DNA of 64,000 bases from Bacillus albus (GCF_001884185.1 NZ_MAOE01000047.1:35322-99321); one strand, 5' to 3'; counted from the first letter of the stretch, positions 35,333-44,821 are shown. Program-made: numbers and translations. Notes: a model not told the origin generated them from the sequence alone.

Positions 35333-37178
35333 GATATTTTTTTATATAATGTGCCAAAGTAAGTAGAGGATAAATTTTGGCATAGCTATGATAACGAATA
35401 TAAAACCCACCTGGTAAACCTGTTCCAGTAGGATATTTTTCATTCACATAAGGATTCGCAAGCAAATATGAAATACCTTTTCGAATAGTTGGTGTTTCTT
35501 TATCATAGTAAGAAATGAGAGCATCTAACGCCCATGCTGTTTGAGATGGTGTACTAAATGGTAAAGTAACGAACCTTTTCGCCACACTACTTTGGCATGA
35601 TTCTCCCCACCCACCATTTTCATGCTGTATATGTTCAAGCCATAAAGCCGCTCGTTTCAATGATGGATTGCTAGATGGAATTCCGAGTGACCGTAAACCT
35701 GTCATCACCGCCCACGTACCATATATATAACAAATCCCCCATTTCCCGTACCATGATCCATTTTTCTCTTGTACATTCATTAACCAATTTATCGCACTTT
35801 GTTTTTGTTTCTCAGGTAATTCATTTTGCGCATATGTCCCAAAAATCTCTAACACTCTCCCTGTAATATCTGGTGTGGAAGGATCTGTAATCATATCACT
35901 TGCATTTTCGATTGGTAAATTTGCTAATAATTTGCTCGTCACACCTTTTTCAAACGCTCCCCAGCCGCCATCATTATTTTGTAATCCTTTAACCCAACCA
36001 ATCCCTTTCTTCCAAGCATTATCTATATTTTCGTTTCCTCTACTTTTTGCCAACGCCCTTAACACAGCTGTTGTATCATCGACATCTGGAATTGTCGTAT
36101 TTACATCCGAAAAACCCCAACCGCCAGGAGTAAGCGCGGGAGCATGTACGCTCCAATCAGCTTTTTTTGTATGCTGTTTTTTTAATACATACGCTGTTGC
36201 ATGTTGAATCATCTTGTTATCTTTCGGAACATGGGCTTCTTGTAACGCATAGCTGAGTAATGCCGTATCCCATACAGTTGAAGGAGAGTTTTGCAAATGA
36301 TTCCCTCTTTCCATCTTCCATATATAAGATGTTATCCCGGTTATAGCCTTTTGAATCATTGATGATTGAAGAGAATGACCTAACGCGAGTAAAGCATAAA
36401 TCATATAAAACGAGGCAGTTGCGTAACTATATAACGTTCCATTTTCATCAATACGCTCTTTCATAAAACGTTCAACTTCCTCATATCCTTTATGATGTAA
36501 CGAGAGTGGGTACGATATAATTTGTTTCACATCACTTACTAACGTTTGAAACAACGGAGACCGATCCTCCCGAAACCATTCTCCGCCCCCACCCGAAATG
36601 TGATATAAATTTGGCAATAACTTTTTCCCTACTCGAAACCTTTTATTTAAACAAAGCATCATCGGAATTAAATGGATACGCGCTGAACTACTCAATTCAA
36701 ATATACTGAGGGGGGAATCATTCTGCAGAAACATGATTGGTGTTGGCAAATGAAAGAGTGAAGGATATTCATATTCTCCATGAATTGCTAACAAAAACTT
36801 CGTCATAAAATGAGCACGTGCTACCCCGCCATGCTCATTTATAAATATTTCTGCTCGTTTCATATTCGCATCTTCTTTTGTATATTTTTTCGATGCTAGC
36901 AGGGCCGCATAAGATTGAATTGTAGCAGATAAATTACCACCCACTTCATCTTCATACAATTTCCATGTCCCCTCATTTGTTTGGAGTGATGCTAATCTTT
37001 TTACAAATGGTTCTATCTCTTTATCTCTACCTAATAATTTCAATAAAAAAATCATATGGCAATCTGTTAATGGGGCTCCTTCAAAACAAAACCGCCACGT
37101 TCCATCTCGCTGTTGCATCGTTTGAAGTGCAGTTGTTCGTCTCGCTATTTCTTCATGCACTTTTTCATATAATAACAA
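35325..37178 (-). CDS. sqhC: Squalene-hopene/sporulenol-type triterpene cyclase
   Basis: A 617-residue terpene cyclase. The protonating Asp motif is DVDDTTAVL, and several QW repeats are present (for example QNNDGGWGAFEKG, QEKNGSWYGKWG, QHENGGWGES). The sequence is close to B. subtilis SqhC, which cyclises tetraprenyl-beta-curcumene to sporulenol, a spore lipid; squalene-to-hopene activity is the alternative annotation. The start is TTG at 37178 (MLLYEKVHEEI), with GGTGGGTGAG upstream. A longer N-terminus would carry residues not seen in homologues. It is transcribed alone and membrane-associated in known relatives. Confidence 0.9.
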   Translation of the reverse strand: MLLYEKVHEEIARRTTALQTMQQRDGTWRFCFEGAPLTDCHMIFLLKLLGRDKEIEPFVKRLASLQTNEGTWKLYEDEVGGNLSATIQSYAALLASKKYTKEDANMKRAEIFINEHGGVARAHFMTKFLLAIHGEYEYPSLFHLPTPIMFLQNDSPLSIFELSSSARIHLIPMMLCLNKRFRVGKKLLPNLYHISGGGGEWFREDRSPLFQTLVSDVKQIISYPLSLHHKGYEEVERFMKERIDENGTLYSYATASFYMIYALLALGHSLQSSMIQKAITGITSYIWKMERGNHLQNSPSTVWDTALLSYALQEAHVPKDNKMIQHATAYVLKKQHTKKADWSVHAPALTPGGWGFSDVNTTIPDVDDTTAVLRALAKSRGNENIDNAWKKGIGWVKGLQNNDGGWGAFEKGVTSKLLANLPIENASDMITDPSTPDITGRVLEIFGTYAQNELPEKQKQSAINWLMNVQEKNGSWYGKWGICYIYGTWAVMTGLRSLGIPSSNPSLKRAALWLEHIQHENGGWGESCQSSVAKRFVTLPFSTPSQTAWALDALISYYDKETPTIRKGISYLLANPYVNEKYPTGTGLPGGFYIRYHSYAKIYPLLTLAHYIKKYRK

Positions 37179-37249
37179 GCTACTCACCCACCCTTTCGAA
37201 ATCCGTATAACGATATTCAAAAAGGTAGCTGAATATGTATGAAAACTAA

Positions 37250-37278
37250 GAAAAGCAGAACATATACAATGTTCTGCT
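37250..37278 (-). terminator. Terminator of the PAP2-like gene
   Basis: AGCAGAACAT/ATGTTCTGCT stem. On the minus strand TTTTCTT follows. Confidence 0.82.
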
Positions 37279-37703
37279 CATAAACAATATCCCACTCCGA
37301 CAATTATCCCTACTAAAGCACCAACTACTACTTCATACGGTGTATGCCCAACAAGTTCATTTAATTTCTTATACTCTGTTTGTCTACCGTGAAAAAACTC
37401 ATTCAAAATTTTTGCTTGTTTACTTACCGCAAGCCTTACTCCTGAGGCGTCATACATAACAATAATGGCAAAAATAGCAGCAATCGCAAACATGGAACTT
37501 TCCACGCCTTCCACAACGCCAACACCTGTCGCGAGTGCTGTAACAGTTGAAGCATGAGAACTTGGCATCCCACCTGAAGCGAAAAACTTTGCAAAATCAA
37601 ATTCACCCGTTTTAACCAATTTAAAGACTACTTTCGTTAATTGTGCTAAAAACCATGAAATTACAGCGGCCATAAGCGGATCATTATGTAAAATTGTTTC
37701 CAC
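37278..37703 (-). CDS. Divergent PAP2 family protein (YuiD-like)
   Basis: A 141-residue membrane protein with four hydrophobic segments and the acid-phosphatase-like motif GGMPSSHAS (about residues 44-52). A later HTPYEVVVGALVG holds the distal His. This is the divergent PAP2 family (DUF212), as in B. subtilis YuiD. It may dephosphorylate a lipid phosphate, but activity has not been shown for this branch to my knowledge. The GTG start follows GGGAG by 9 bases. Confidence 0.88.
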   Translation of the reverse strand: METILHNDPLMAAVISWFLAQLTKVVFKLVKTGEFDFAKFFASGGMPSSHASTVTALATGVGVVEGVESSMFAIAAIFAIIVMYDASGVRLAVSKQAKILNEFFHGRQTEYKKLNELVGHTPYEVVVGALVGIIVGVGYCL

Positions 37704-37757
37704 GTTCTCAGCTCCCTACTAGCTATAATGGAAATTCTTTATAGTATCAGTATAAAG

Positions 37758-37784
37758 AAAAATGCGTAGAAAATACTACGCATT
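37758..37784 (-). terminator. Terminator of rarD
   Basis: AATGCGTAG/CTACGCATT stem overlapping the rarD stop. The minus strand continues with a TTTTT-rich tail. Confidence 0.8.
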
Positions 37785-38724
37785 ATGATACTTTTGCTGA
37801 TTTATTTTTTATAAATTTCGGTTGTTTCTGCACTAAGAACTTTGTTTTCGCTACCGAGAATACAAATAATGCAACCCATATACAGAAAAATGCAATCATA
37901 TGAGTAGAGGTGAAATGTTCACCAAATACGAATACACCTAAAATTAAACTAATCGTTGGTGCAATATATTGTAAAAATCCTACCATATAAAGTGGGATAA
38001 GTTGTGCTCCTTTTGCAAAATAAAAAAGTGGTAAAGCAGTAACAATGCCCGCTCCTATTAATAGTAGCGTCGATAACATGGAAATAGACCCAAATGAACC
38101 GAAGCCATGTGCTCCAGTCATAATAAGATAAATAATTGCAAACGGCGTCACTAACATCGTTTCCATCGTAAGCCCAATTGTCGCATCATAGTTTAACAAT
38201 TTTTTCGTTAATCCGTATAATCCAAATGAAAAGGCAAGTGATAAAGAAACCCACGGAATAGATCCGAAGCGTACTGTTAAAATGATAACCCCTAATCCAG
38301 CTAAACCAACTGCAACATATTGCCAAAAGTTTAACTTTTCCTTTAAAACAACTGTACCAAGTAAAATACTAATAAGCGGATTAATATAATAGCCAAGACT
38401 TGCTTCAATGACATGATTATGATTAACAGCCCATATGTAAACAAACCAGTTTCCGCTAATCAAGACTGAAGCTATTGTTAATGACATTAATAATTTAGGT
38501 CGTTTAAAAAGATTCACGAACTCCCCAATAAACTGACGAAACCTTTTCGTAACACCTAATACGAGTAACATAAAAACGAACGCCCAAACGATGCGGTGTG
38601 CTAATATTTCATCTGCTGGAACTTCCTCAACCCATTTCCAATAGAGTGGTAGGATTCCCCACATCGTATAAGCACCAGCCGCATATATAATCCCTTTTTT
38701 TTGCTGTGCTGATTGACTCCCCAT
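37783..38724 (-). CDS. rarD: EamA family transporter RarD
   Basis: A 313-residue membrane protein with ten hydrophobic segments. The family features are GAYTMWGILPLYWKW near the start, HRIVWAF, and ISGNWFVYIWAVNHNHVIEASLGYYINPL. RarD proteins are drug/metabolite-type transporters, first named chloramphenicol-sensitive; the true substrate is unknown. The ATG at 38724 follows AAAAAGGAAG. The frame upstream codes a Lys/Arg-rich stretch without homology and is excluded. The DUF1294 gene lies 91 bases upstream in the same direction. Confidence 0.9.
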   Translation of the reverse strand: MGSQSAQQKKGIIYAAGAYTMWGILPLYWKWVEEVPADEILAHRIVWAFVFMLLVLGVTKRFRQFIGEFVNLFKRPKLLMSLTIASVLISGNWFVYIWAVNHNHVIEASLGYYINPLISILLGTVVLKEKLNFWQYVAVGLAGLGVIILTVRFGSIPWVSLSLAFSFGLYGLTKKLLNYDATIGLTMETMLVTPFAIIYLIMTGAHGFGSFGSISMLSTLLLIGAGIVTALPLFYFAKGAQLIPLYMVGFLQYIAPTISLILGVFVFGEHFTSTHMIAFFCIWVALFVFSVAKTKFLVQKQPKFIKNKSAKVS

Positions 38725-38815
38725 CTTCCTTTTTCTCCTCTTCTCTTTTTTCTCCATTATACGGTCCCGCATGCTCACTTTACCAATAATCAATCTGCAA
38801 TTCTTTCGACATTTC

Positions 38816-39064
38816 TCATACAGCAAAAAGTAAACATACTGTTATAACGACAAGTAATGGTATACCGAAAACAAATTTCTTTTTATGAGTTTTATGGTGA
38901 AACATATACATACCGATCCAAGCACCAACTGCTCCTCCAGCTGCCGCTGATAAAAACAACGTACTTTCTGGCGTTCTCCACTGTTTTTTCTTCGCTTTTC
39001 GTTTATCAAGCCCCATAAGGCTAAAAGCTATAACATTAATAATAATAAAATAAATCCATTTCAT
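38816..39064 (-). CDS. DUF1294 small membrane protein
   Basis: An 82-residue protein with two or three hydrophobic segments. The conserved core is MGLDKRKAKKKQWRTPE followed by LFLSAAAGGAVGAWIGMYMFHHKT, the signature of DUF1294. Its function is unknown. GGGAGAG lies ahead of the ATG. It may be co-transcribed with rarD. Confidence 0.85.
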   Translation of the reverse strand: MKWIYFIIINVIAFSLMGLDKRKAKKKQWRTPESTLFLSAAAGGAVGAWIGMYMFHHKTHKKKFVFGIPLLVVITVCLLFAV

Positions 39065-39202
39065 CGCTTTCTCTCCCTATGAAAAATTCGCTTAATGGTA
39101 ACATGAAAAAACGACGGAAACAACTGAAGAACGCTTTTTATTAATTAGTTACCTTCATAATTTATATAGCCAATTAAACAGAAAGATGTTATGAGCAGAA
39201 TC

Positions 39203-39601
39203 TTATATTTCATTCCCTTCACCCACTACCATATCATCGAAAAAACTTCTCTCAATCTCTTTTTCATCAAAATGAAGAACTACGACTAGTCCTACATATA
39301 AAGAAACGAAATTTAGAAACCATTCGCCATTTTCATCTTTGTTAGCTAAACATTTAAATATCTCTTGAAATTGCATACGCTCATCGGCGGCAACAACGGG
39401 ACGCACGCCAAAGTATTTCAATACGAGATTCAGCTTCAGTTGCACGGATAATGATAAAATATATTTTAATAGCTTTGTATAATAAACAACATTTTTTTGG
39501 CTATATAACGTCACAAGTTTTTGATGTAAATGAGAAATCGATAATTCTTTTTCAATCACTTGTGTTGCTTCTATTGTTTCAACCATCTTTCTCATATCCA
39601 T
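39203..39601 (-). CDS. Hypothetical protein, last gene of the molybdenum cluster
   Basis: A 132-residue protein that I do not recognise. The first half is helical (KMVETIEATQVIEKELSISHLHQKLVTLY), the middle is hydrophobic (YILSLSVQLKLNLVLKYFG) and the end is acidic. AGGAGGGG stands 8 bases ahead of the ATG, a strong site that supports a real gene. It lies 38 bases after another unknown small gene and both follow the mrp-like gene in the same direction, which suggests they belong to the molybdenum/formate dehydrogenase operon. That link is inference from position only. Confidence 0.65.
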   Translation of the reverse strand: MDMRKMVETIEATQVIEKELSISHLHQKLVTLYSQKNVVYYTKLLKYILSLSVQLKLNLVLKYFGVRPVVAADERMQFQEIFKCLANKDENGEWFLNFVSLYVGLVVVLHFDEKEIERSFFDDMVVGEGNEI

Positions 39602-39639
39602 TACATTTACCCCTCCTGAAAAAACAAAGCAAAAAATAT

Positions 39640-39864
39640 TTATTTTATAATCAGCAATAATTGAGTATTTCTCGTCTCTCTTTCTTCTTCACTAACTAAG
39701 TCATACTTTTTTAAAAGATGAAAGATATCGTTTAATATTTCCTGCGAATGATTACGTTGCAAAAATCCTTTCAATCCTGTAAAAATCCCTTCCGGTAAAA
39801 AACTCTTCTGACTTTCCAGCTTATTCATTACATCTTCCATAGTATGATCGATATTACAAGCCAT
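39640..39864 (-). CDS. Hypothetical small protein after mrp
   Basis: A 74-residue soluble, mostly helical protein (MACNIDHTMEDVMNKLES...), not recognised. A single Cys at residue 3 is the only notable residue. AAAGGAGGG precedes the ATG and the gene starts 14 bases after the mrp stop, so it is probably translated from the same message. It may be an accessory factor of the molybdoenzyme operon, but sequence alone does not show this. Confidence 0.68.
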   Translation of the reverse strand: MACNIDHTMEDVMNKLESQKSFLPEGIFTGLKGFLQRNHSQEILNDIFHLLKKYDLVSEEERETRNTQLLLIIK

Positions 39865-39878
39865 AAAAAATCCCTCCT

Positions 39879-40928
39879 TTATCCTTTATAAATAATATCC
39901 TCCGCTAACGATGTAAACACTTCTCCTACAAGAGAGTCTTCATCATATACAGATGAACCGTTGTTTTCTTCTCGTTTTGCAAAAGGTATTTGCGCAATCA
40001 CTTCTGTTTGCAATTGTTCTGCAAGCATTTCGCCTCCACCTTTTCCGAAGAGATAATTTTTCGATCCATCTTGTTCTTCATAATAAGCCATATTTTCCAC
40101 AATACCTAAAATTTCGTGTTTCGTATGTTTTGCCATAACACCTACTCTAGATGCTACGAATGAAGCTACATTGTGTGGTGTTGTAACGATAATTTCTTGC
40201 GCCTGCGGGATCATTGCTGCAACATCAATAGCAACATCCCCTGTACCAGGTGGTAAATCAAGAAGTAAATAATCTAATTCTCCCCAGTGCGTATTCGCTA
40301 GGAAATTTTGAATCCATTTATTTAACATCGGCCCGCGCCACATAACCGGGTTATTTCCTTCCGTAAAAAATCCCATCGACATAATTTTAACACCGTGACT
40401 AACGACTGGAATTGCCGTTTGATCAATCATCGTTGGCTTTTGATTCGTTTCCATCATAGCTGGAATGCTAAAACCATATATATCTGCATCTAATATCCCC
40501 ACTTTTTTGCCCATACGAGCTAAAGCAGTTGCAAGATTAATTGTCACTGTTGATTTTCCAACCCCACCTTTTCCGCTCGTTACAGTAATAAATCGTACCC
40601 CTGAATCAAGGCGAAGCATGCTCGGCATACCAGTTTCTGTTCTACTATTTTTCTTTAACTTCTCTGTTAGCGCAGCTCGTTCTTCTTGTGTCATAGAACC
40701 AAATGTCAAATCTACTTTAGATGCACCAATTGCATGCAGAGACTCTTCCACATCTTGTTGAATTTTTGCCTTTAATGGACAACCTTGAATCGTTAGCACT
40801 ACTTCAAGTTTAACCTCTGTTCCATTCATTTGTATATTTCTAACCATATTTAATTCTACAATACTTTTGTGTAACTCCGGATCCTCTACATGTTTTAACG
40901 CGCTCATTATTTGTTCTTGAGTAATCAT
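39879..40928 (-). CDS. mrp: Mrp/NBP35-type P-loop ATPase (SalA-like)
   Basis: A 349-residue protein. An N-terminal MIP18/DUF59 domain (residues 1-90, with GCPLK) is followed by a ParA-like ATPase with Walker A SGKGGVGKST, ILDADIYGFS and DLPPGTGD. Mrp proteins carry Fe-S clusters on a C-terminal CxxC. Here the matching region after ENMAYY reads EEQDGSKNYLFGKGGG with no Cys pair, as in B. subtilis SalA, a regulator. It lies in the molybdopterin/FDH operon, 60 bases after moaD. The ATG at 40928 has AAGGG 9 bases away; an ATG 9 bases upstream abuts that site. Confidence 0.88.
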   Translation of the reverse strand: MITQEQIMSALKHVEDPELHKSIVELNMVRNIQMNGTEVKLEVVLTIQGCPLKAKIQQDVEESLHAIGASKVDLTFGSMTQEERAALTEKLKKNSRTETGMPSMLRLDSGVRFITVTSGKGGVGKSTVTINLATALARMGKKVGILDADIYGFSIPAMMETNQKPTMIDQTAIPVVSHGVKIMSMGFFTEGNNPVMWRGPMLNKWIQNFLANTHWGELDYLLLDLPPGTGDVAIDVAAMIPQAQEIIVTTPHNVASFVASRVGVMAKHTKHEILGIVENMAYYEEQDGSKNYLFGKGGGEMLAEQLQTEVIAQIPFAKREENNGSSVYDEDSLVGEVFTSLAEDIIYKG

Positions 40929-40988
40929 AAAACTCATCCCTTCTCGTATTCGAATTTATATACAACATCTTCTTGGCGAAAAAGCTTA

Positions 40989-41225
40989 TTATCCCCCGCT
41001 AACAGGCGGAATGAATGCGACTACATCTCCAGCATTTATCATCTCTTCATTCGTTACAAATCCTTCATTAACAGCCACCATCACTCTATCAAGCGATTGT
41101 AAACAATAGCTTGCTTTGAGCCATTCTTTTAATTGCTGCACTGTCATTTCTTGTTTTTCTAAAATGACTAATTGATCCAATCCGACTTCCTCACGCAAAT
41201 TTGCGAACAATAAAATTGTAATCAT
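40989..41225 (-). CDS. moaD: Molybdopterin synthase small subunit MoaD
   Basis: A 78-residue ubiquitin-like sulfur carrier. The C-terminus is PPVSGG; the last Gly is adenylated by MoeB and then thiocarboxylated. With MoaE it puts the dithiolene sulfurs on cPMP to make molybdopterin. The ATG at 41225 lies 4 bases after the moaE stop. The upstream open frame overlaps moaE and is not used. Confidence 0.93.
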   Translation of the reverse strand: MITILLFANLREEVGLDQLVILEKQEMTVQQLKEWLKASYCLQSLDRVMVAVNEGFVTNEEMINAGDVVAFIPPVSGG

Positions 41226-41229
41226 TTTC

Positions 41230-41694
41230 TCATTCTTCCTTCTCCGGTTTTCCTTCTGGATATGCTGTATTTTCAAGTTGATCTCCAATCCACATCGTCC
41301 CATCTTCCCAAAATTCTTTTTTCCAAATTGGGACAATTCTCTTTATACGTTCAATCGCGTATTCATTCGCTTCATAAGCTACTTTCCGATGCGGTGATGA
41401 AACTGCAATAACGACCGCGATATCCATAATTTCTAGCCGCCCTACACGGTGCGTAATTGCTACTTTTGCATCCGGCCACTTTCCATTGATTTCTTCACCA
41501 ATTCTTGTAAGTTGTTTTACTGCCATCGGCTTATATGCTTCGTACTCTAAATGTAGCGTTCGTTTTCCTTTTGTTAATTCTCTTACCGTACCAATAAATG
41601 TTGTAATTGCACCTGCTTCTCTTCTTGCGACTTTATTCGTTACTTCTTCAACTACAATCGGTATATCTATAATTTCAAATAGTACTTGTCCCAT
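41230..41694 (-). CDS. moaE: Molybdopterin synthase catalytic subunit MoaE
   Basis: A 154-residue protein with the MoaE core GAITTFIGTVRE, LEYEAYKPMA, HRVGRLEIMDIAVVIAVSSPHR and the active-site region IVPIWKKEFWEDG. It works as a heterotetramer with MoaD, converting cPMP to molybdopterin. Its start overlaps the end of moeA by 20 bases, so the two are translationally coupled. GAGAGGTG lies 7 bases ahead of the ATG. Confidence 0.95.
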   Translation of the reverse strand: MGQVLFEIIDIPIVVEEVTNKVARREAGAITTFIGTVRELTKGKRTLHLEYEAYKPMAVKQLTRIGEEINGKWPDAKVAITHRVGRLEIMDIAVVIAVSSPHRKVAYEANEYAIERIKRIVPIWKKEFWEDGTMWIGDQLENTAYPEGKPEKEE

Positions 41695-42982
41695 TAGAAA
41701 CACCTCTCACTTTATAAAATGTCCAAGGCCATTCACTACCTTCGTTATCTTCCAGCAAGAGAACATCTACGAACATATCTTTTTTATAACCTCTCGTACC
41801 ACCTGGAAGTACAATAAATATATTTGTCTCTGCTAGAGAAGAAACCGAGCTAGATTTATCAAACCTTGACGGATAAGCGATTAACTGTCCTTCGTTATAT
41901 GCCAGTTTTGCTCGCACAAATCTTGTAAATGGATTTGGTTTTAAAAAATCTTCTCCTAACAACGCTTTTTCTCTTTTTACATGTGCTTTTTCACTAAACA
42001 TATACGTCCGAATACAAGGTCTTACAAACAATTCAAATCCTACGTAACAAGCAGATGGATTTCCTGATAAACCAAATAATAACTTGCCATTTAATTGTGC
42101 TACAGTCGTAACACTTCCTGGCCGCATTGCAACTTTATTGAAAAGAACCGATGCACCTAATTTTTCATATATAGCTGGCAAATAATCGTAATCCCCTACT
42201 GATACACCACCTGTTGTAATGAGCATATCTACTTGGCTTAATGCTTCTTTTACAGCTGTGAAACATGTATGAAAATCATCGCTAAACTTCCCAAAATATT
42301 TTACTCTGCCGCCCGCTCTTCGAATTTGAGACAATATCATATACGTATTACTATTTCGGATTTTCCCTGGCTGTAGTGAATCATTTACATCCAGTAATTC
42401 ACTACCAGTCGCTAATAGTCCAATTATAGGTTTTCTTGCAACTAGCACCTCGCTATAGCCGAACGTAGCAAGAAGAGCTGAAATACCTGGATGAATGTAT
42501 GATCCTTTCTTTGCAAGAACCGTTCCTTTACGAGCATCTTCACCTTGAAAAGAAATATTGTCGCCCGTTTTAAATGATCGCTTCACTTCCATATAATTGT
42601 TGCCAGCTTCCTCATATTGACGAGTCAGCTCTAACATAACAACCGCATCACACCCATTTGGAATTTGCGCTCCCGTCATAATTCGGACTGCTTGAAACGG
42701 GCCTACTTTCTCGTGGAATATTGATCCTGCACCAATTTCACCAATTACCTCAAACACAATTGGTGTTTCATAACTTGCTACATTCGTATCTTCTGCTCTA
42801 ATAGCAAACCCATCATACGGTGAACGATTAAATGAAGGTACATCATGGTCAGCTACTAAATCTTCTGCTAATATACGTCCGTAAGCTAATTCAATAGGTA
42901 GTAGCTCCTTTAATCCCTCATTAGCAAATCCCATTACTTTACGAACAGCTTCTTCAACTGTAATTGGCACTCTTCTTTCCAT
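41675..42982 (-). CDS. moeA: Molybdopterin molybdenumtransferase MoeA
   Basis: A 435-residue enzyme that inserts molybdate into adenylated molybdopterin. The segments are PSFNRSPYDGFAIRAED, GAQIPNGCDAVV, LLATGSELL, TTGGVSVGDYDY, MRPGSV and FGLSGNPSACYVGFELFVRP, covering all four MoeA domains. The last 20 residues (EGSEWPWTFYKV...) extend past the usual end and overlap moaE. In B. subtilis mobB follows moeA; here there is no mobB. The ATG at 42982 is preferred to one 9 bases upstream. Confidence 0.95.
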   Translation of the reverse strand: MERRVPITVEEAVRKVMGFANEGLKELLPIELAYGRILAEDLVADHDVPSFNRSPYDGFAIRAEDTNVASYETPIVFEVIGEIGAGSIFHEKVGPFQAVRIMTGAQIPNGCDAVVMLELTRQYEEAGNNYMEVKRSFKTGDNISFQGEDARKGTVLAKKGSYIHPGISALLATFGYSEVLVARKPIIGLLATGSELLDVNDSLQPGKIRNSNTYMILSQIRRAGGRVKYFGKFSDDFHTCFTAVKEALSQVDMLITTGGVSVGDYDYLPAIYEKLGASVLFNKVAMRPGSVTTVAQLNGKLLFGLSGNPSACYVGFELFVRPCIRTYMFSEKAHVKREKALLGEDFLKPNPFTRFVRAKLAYNEGQLIAYPSRFDKSSSVSSLAETNIFIVLPGGTRGYKKDMFVDVLLLEDNEGSEWPWTFYKVRGVSNGTSTI

Positions 42983-43000
42983 TGTTGACAACCCTTTCTA

Positions 43001-44017
43001 TTAACCGAATACGCGATAATATAATTGTTTCGCTTTCGAAATATCATTTGTACCATGAATGAAAACACGACCATCCCGAAAAATAACGAAGCGGTAATCA
43101 TCCAGTTGGCAAGATAGTAAATACGGGTTCCGATCTACTTCCCCCAGTCTTTTTAATACTTTTTCTATATCGTCAAAATCGTACTTTCTATTTTCTACTG
43201 GCCTAATTTGAACTGTATTTCTTCCGCATAAAACAGCTACCTTCGTTTGGTTTTCGTATGATAAATAAGGATAAGTTCGATTCAAACCGCACGAAGGGCA
43301 ATCGTCTGTCTTGATTTTCCCTAGTTTTATAAATTGGTTTTGATTATTCCATATATCAAACATGAAAAATGTTTTTCTAATTGCTGAAAAATCTTCTACT
43401 AAAATTTTGAGTGCTTCCACCACTTGATATGCTGCGACGATTTGAACAGTCGGGCTAATAATTCCAGCTGTATCACACGTCACACCTGTAACTGGAATGT
43501 TCTTCAGCACACAATGTAAACACGGTGTCTTTTGCGGAATAATTGTATAACTCATACCGTACGAGCCAACGCAAGAACCATATACCCACGGGATATTATG
43601 TTTTTGCGATAAGTCATTAATGACAAATCGAATATCAAAATTATCTGTTGCATCAATTATTACATCTACATTTTTTAATAGGTCATCCATATTTTCTGCA
43701 ACTGCATCCATTACGAAAGCATGTATGTGTACTTCAGAATTAATTTGTTCTAACCGATTTTTAGCAGCGATTGCTTTCGGCATTTTCTCTCTCGCATCTT
43801 GTTCAGAGTACAATTGTTGCCTTTGTAAATTACTCCATTCAACGTAATCACGATCAATAATCGTCAACTTGCCAATACCTGCACGCACGAAACTTTCGGC
43901 ACTTGCACTTCCTAATGCGCCTGCTCCTACAATTAACACATGTTTATTTCGAATTTTTTCTTGCCCTCTACTCCCAATTGGTTTGAACAACTGTTGTCGT
44001 GAATACCGCTCAGCCAT
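43001..44017 (-). CDS. moeB: MoeB/ThiF-type adenylyltransferase
   Basis: A 338-residue E1-like enzyme that adenylates the C-terminal Gly of MoaD. The ATP loop is GAGALGSA (about residues 31-38), with R/D residues in NLQRQQLY and DATDNFDIRF. The zinc ligands are two CxxC pairs (CLHC and CPSC). About 95 residues follow the zinc site, without a rhodanese Cys motif; this tail is also seen in related Bacillus proteins. It could serve ThiS as well, but the moaD/moaE/moeA neighbours favour molybdopterin. GAGGAAGG precedes the ATG. Confidence 0.92.
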   Translation of the reverse strand: MAERYSRQQLFKPIGSRGQEKIRNKHVLIVGAGALGSASAESFVRAGIGKLTIIDRDYVEWSNLQRQQLYSEQDAREKMPKAIAAKNRLEQINSEVHIHAFVMDAVAENMDDLLKNVDVIIDATDNFDIRFVINDLSQKHNIPWVYGSCVGSYGMSYTIIPQKTPCLHCVLKNIPVTGVTCDTAGIISPTVQIVAAYQVVEALKILVEDFSAIRKTFFMFDIWNNQNQFIKLGKIKTDDCPSCGLNRTYPYLSYENQTKVAVLCGRNTVQIRPVENRKYDFDDIEKVLKRLGEVDRNPYLLSCQLDDYRFVIFRDGRVFIHGTNDISKAKQLYYRVFG

Positions 44018-44041
44018 TACATACCCTTCCTCTCACGAACT

Positions 44042-44821
44042 TTATTTCATATTAGAATGTTGTTTTTGATAACAAGCAAAGTAAGCAAACCCAACAAATC
44101 CAGCCCCTCCAATTACATTTCCGATAAAGACAGGAACGAAATTTCTAGCAAGATCCATCCACGTCAGATGACCTGCAAAAATAACTGCTGAGATGACAAA
44201 CATATTTGCTACTACTTGCTGAAATCCGATTACTACAAATGCCATAATGGGAATCCAAATTCCTATTATTTTCCCGACAAAATCACTCGTTCCATAAGCG
44301 AGCCAAAGCGCCAAACAAACGAGCCAATTACAACCAATTGCTAAAATCAAAGTTCTCCCAAACGATTCATGTAACTTTCCTTCCGCTATCGCTACCGTTT
44401 TATTTAAATAATCTCCCTCTGTTAATCCGCCGAGATGACCGAAACAATACGCTACGAAAATAGCTCCCACAAAATTCATGAAAGTAATCCAAACCCAATT
44501 ATTTAATACACTTACCAATGTAATTTTCTTTGCATATAGCGCCATAGACAGTGACATCATATTTCCCGTAATTAATTCTCCTCCTGCCAATACGACGAGC
44601 ATGAGTCCAACAGGAAAAACCGCTCCTCCTAAAACATTGACTAAACTCCCCCAGCGCTCAGGTAAATTACCTAAAACGCGAATGTTAAGCAAAAAACCTA
44701 GCGAAATAAACGCTCCTCCTAAAAAACCGAGAATAAGCATTGCTGGCAACGTCTGACTTACTTTTTGAACACCGGCCTCAATTACAAGCTCAGCAATTTG
44801 TTCCGGTTTATGAAATGCCAT
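44042..44821 (-). CDS. yrhG: Formate/nitrite transporter (FNT family)
   Basis: A 259-residue pentameric anion channel with six membrane segments. Typical stretches are GAVFPVGLMLVVLAGGELITGNMM, the NNW/NFVGA half-helix region, and GFQQVVANMFVI. It probably moves formate, matching the formate-dehydrogenase-like gene in the same cluster; B. subtilis has the same yrhG-yrhF-yrhE association. The ATG at 44821 follows GGAGG by 8 bases. A leader hairpin with a U-run precedes it, so it seems to have its own controlled transcript. Confidence 0.92.
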   Translation of the reverse strand: MAFHKPEQIAELVIEAGVQKVSQTLPAMLILGFLGGAFISLGFLLNIRVLGNLPERWGSLVNVLGGAVFPVGLMLVVLAGGELITGNMMSLSMALYAKKITLVSVLNNWVWITFMNFVGAIFVAYCFGHLGGLTEGDYLNKTVAIAEGKLHESFGRTLILAIGCNWLVCLALWLAYGTSDFVGKIIGIWIPIMAFVVIGFQQVVANMFVISAVIFAGHLTWMDLARNFVPVFIGNVIGGAGFVGFAYFACYQKQHSNMK

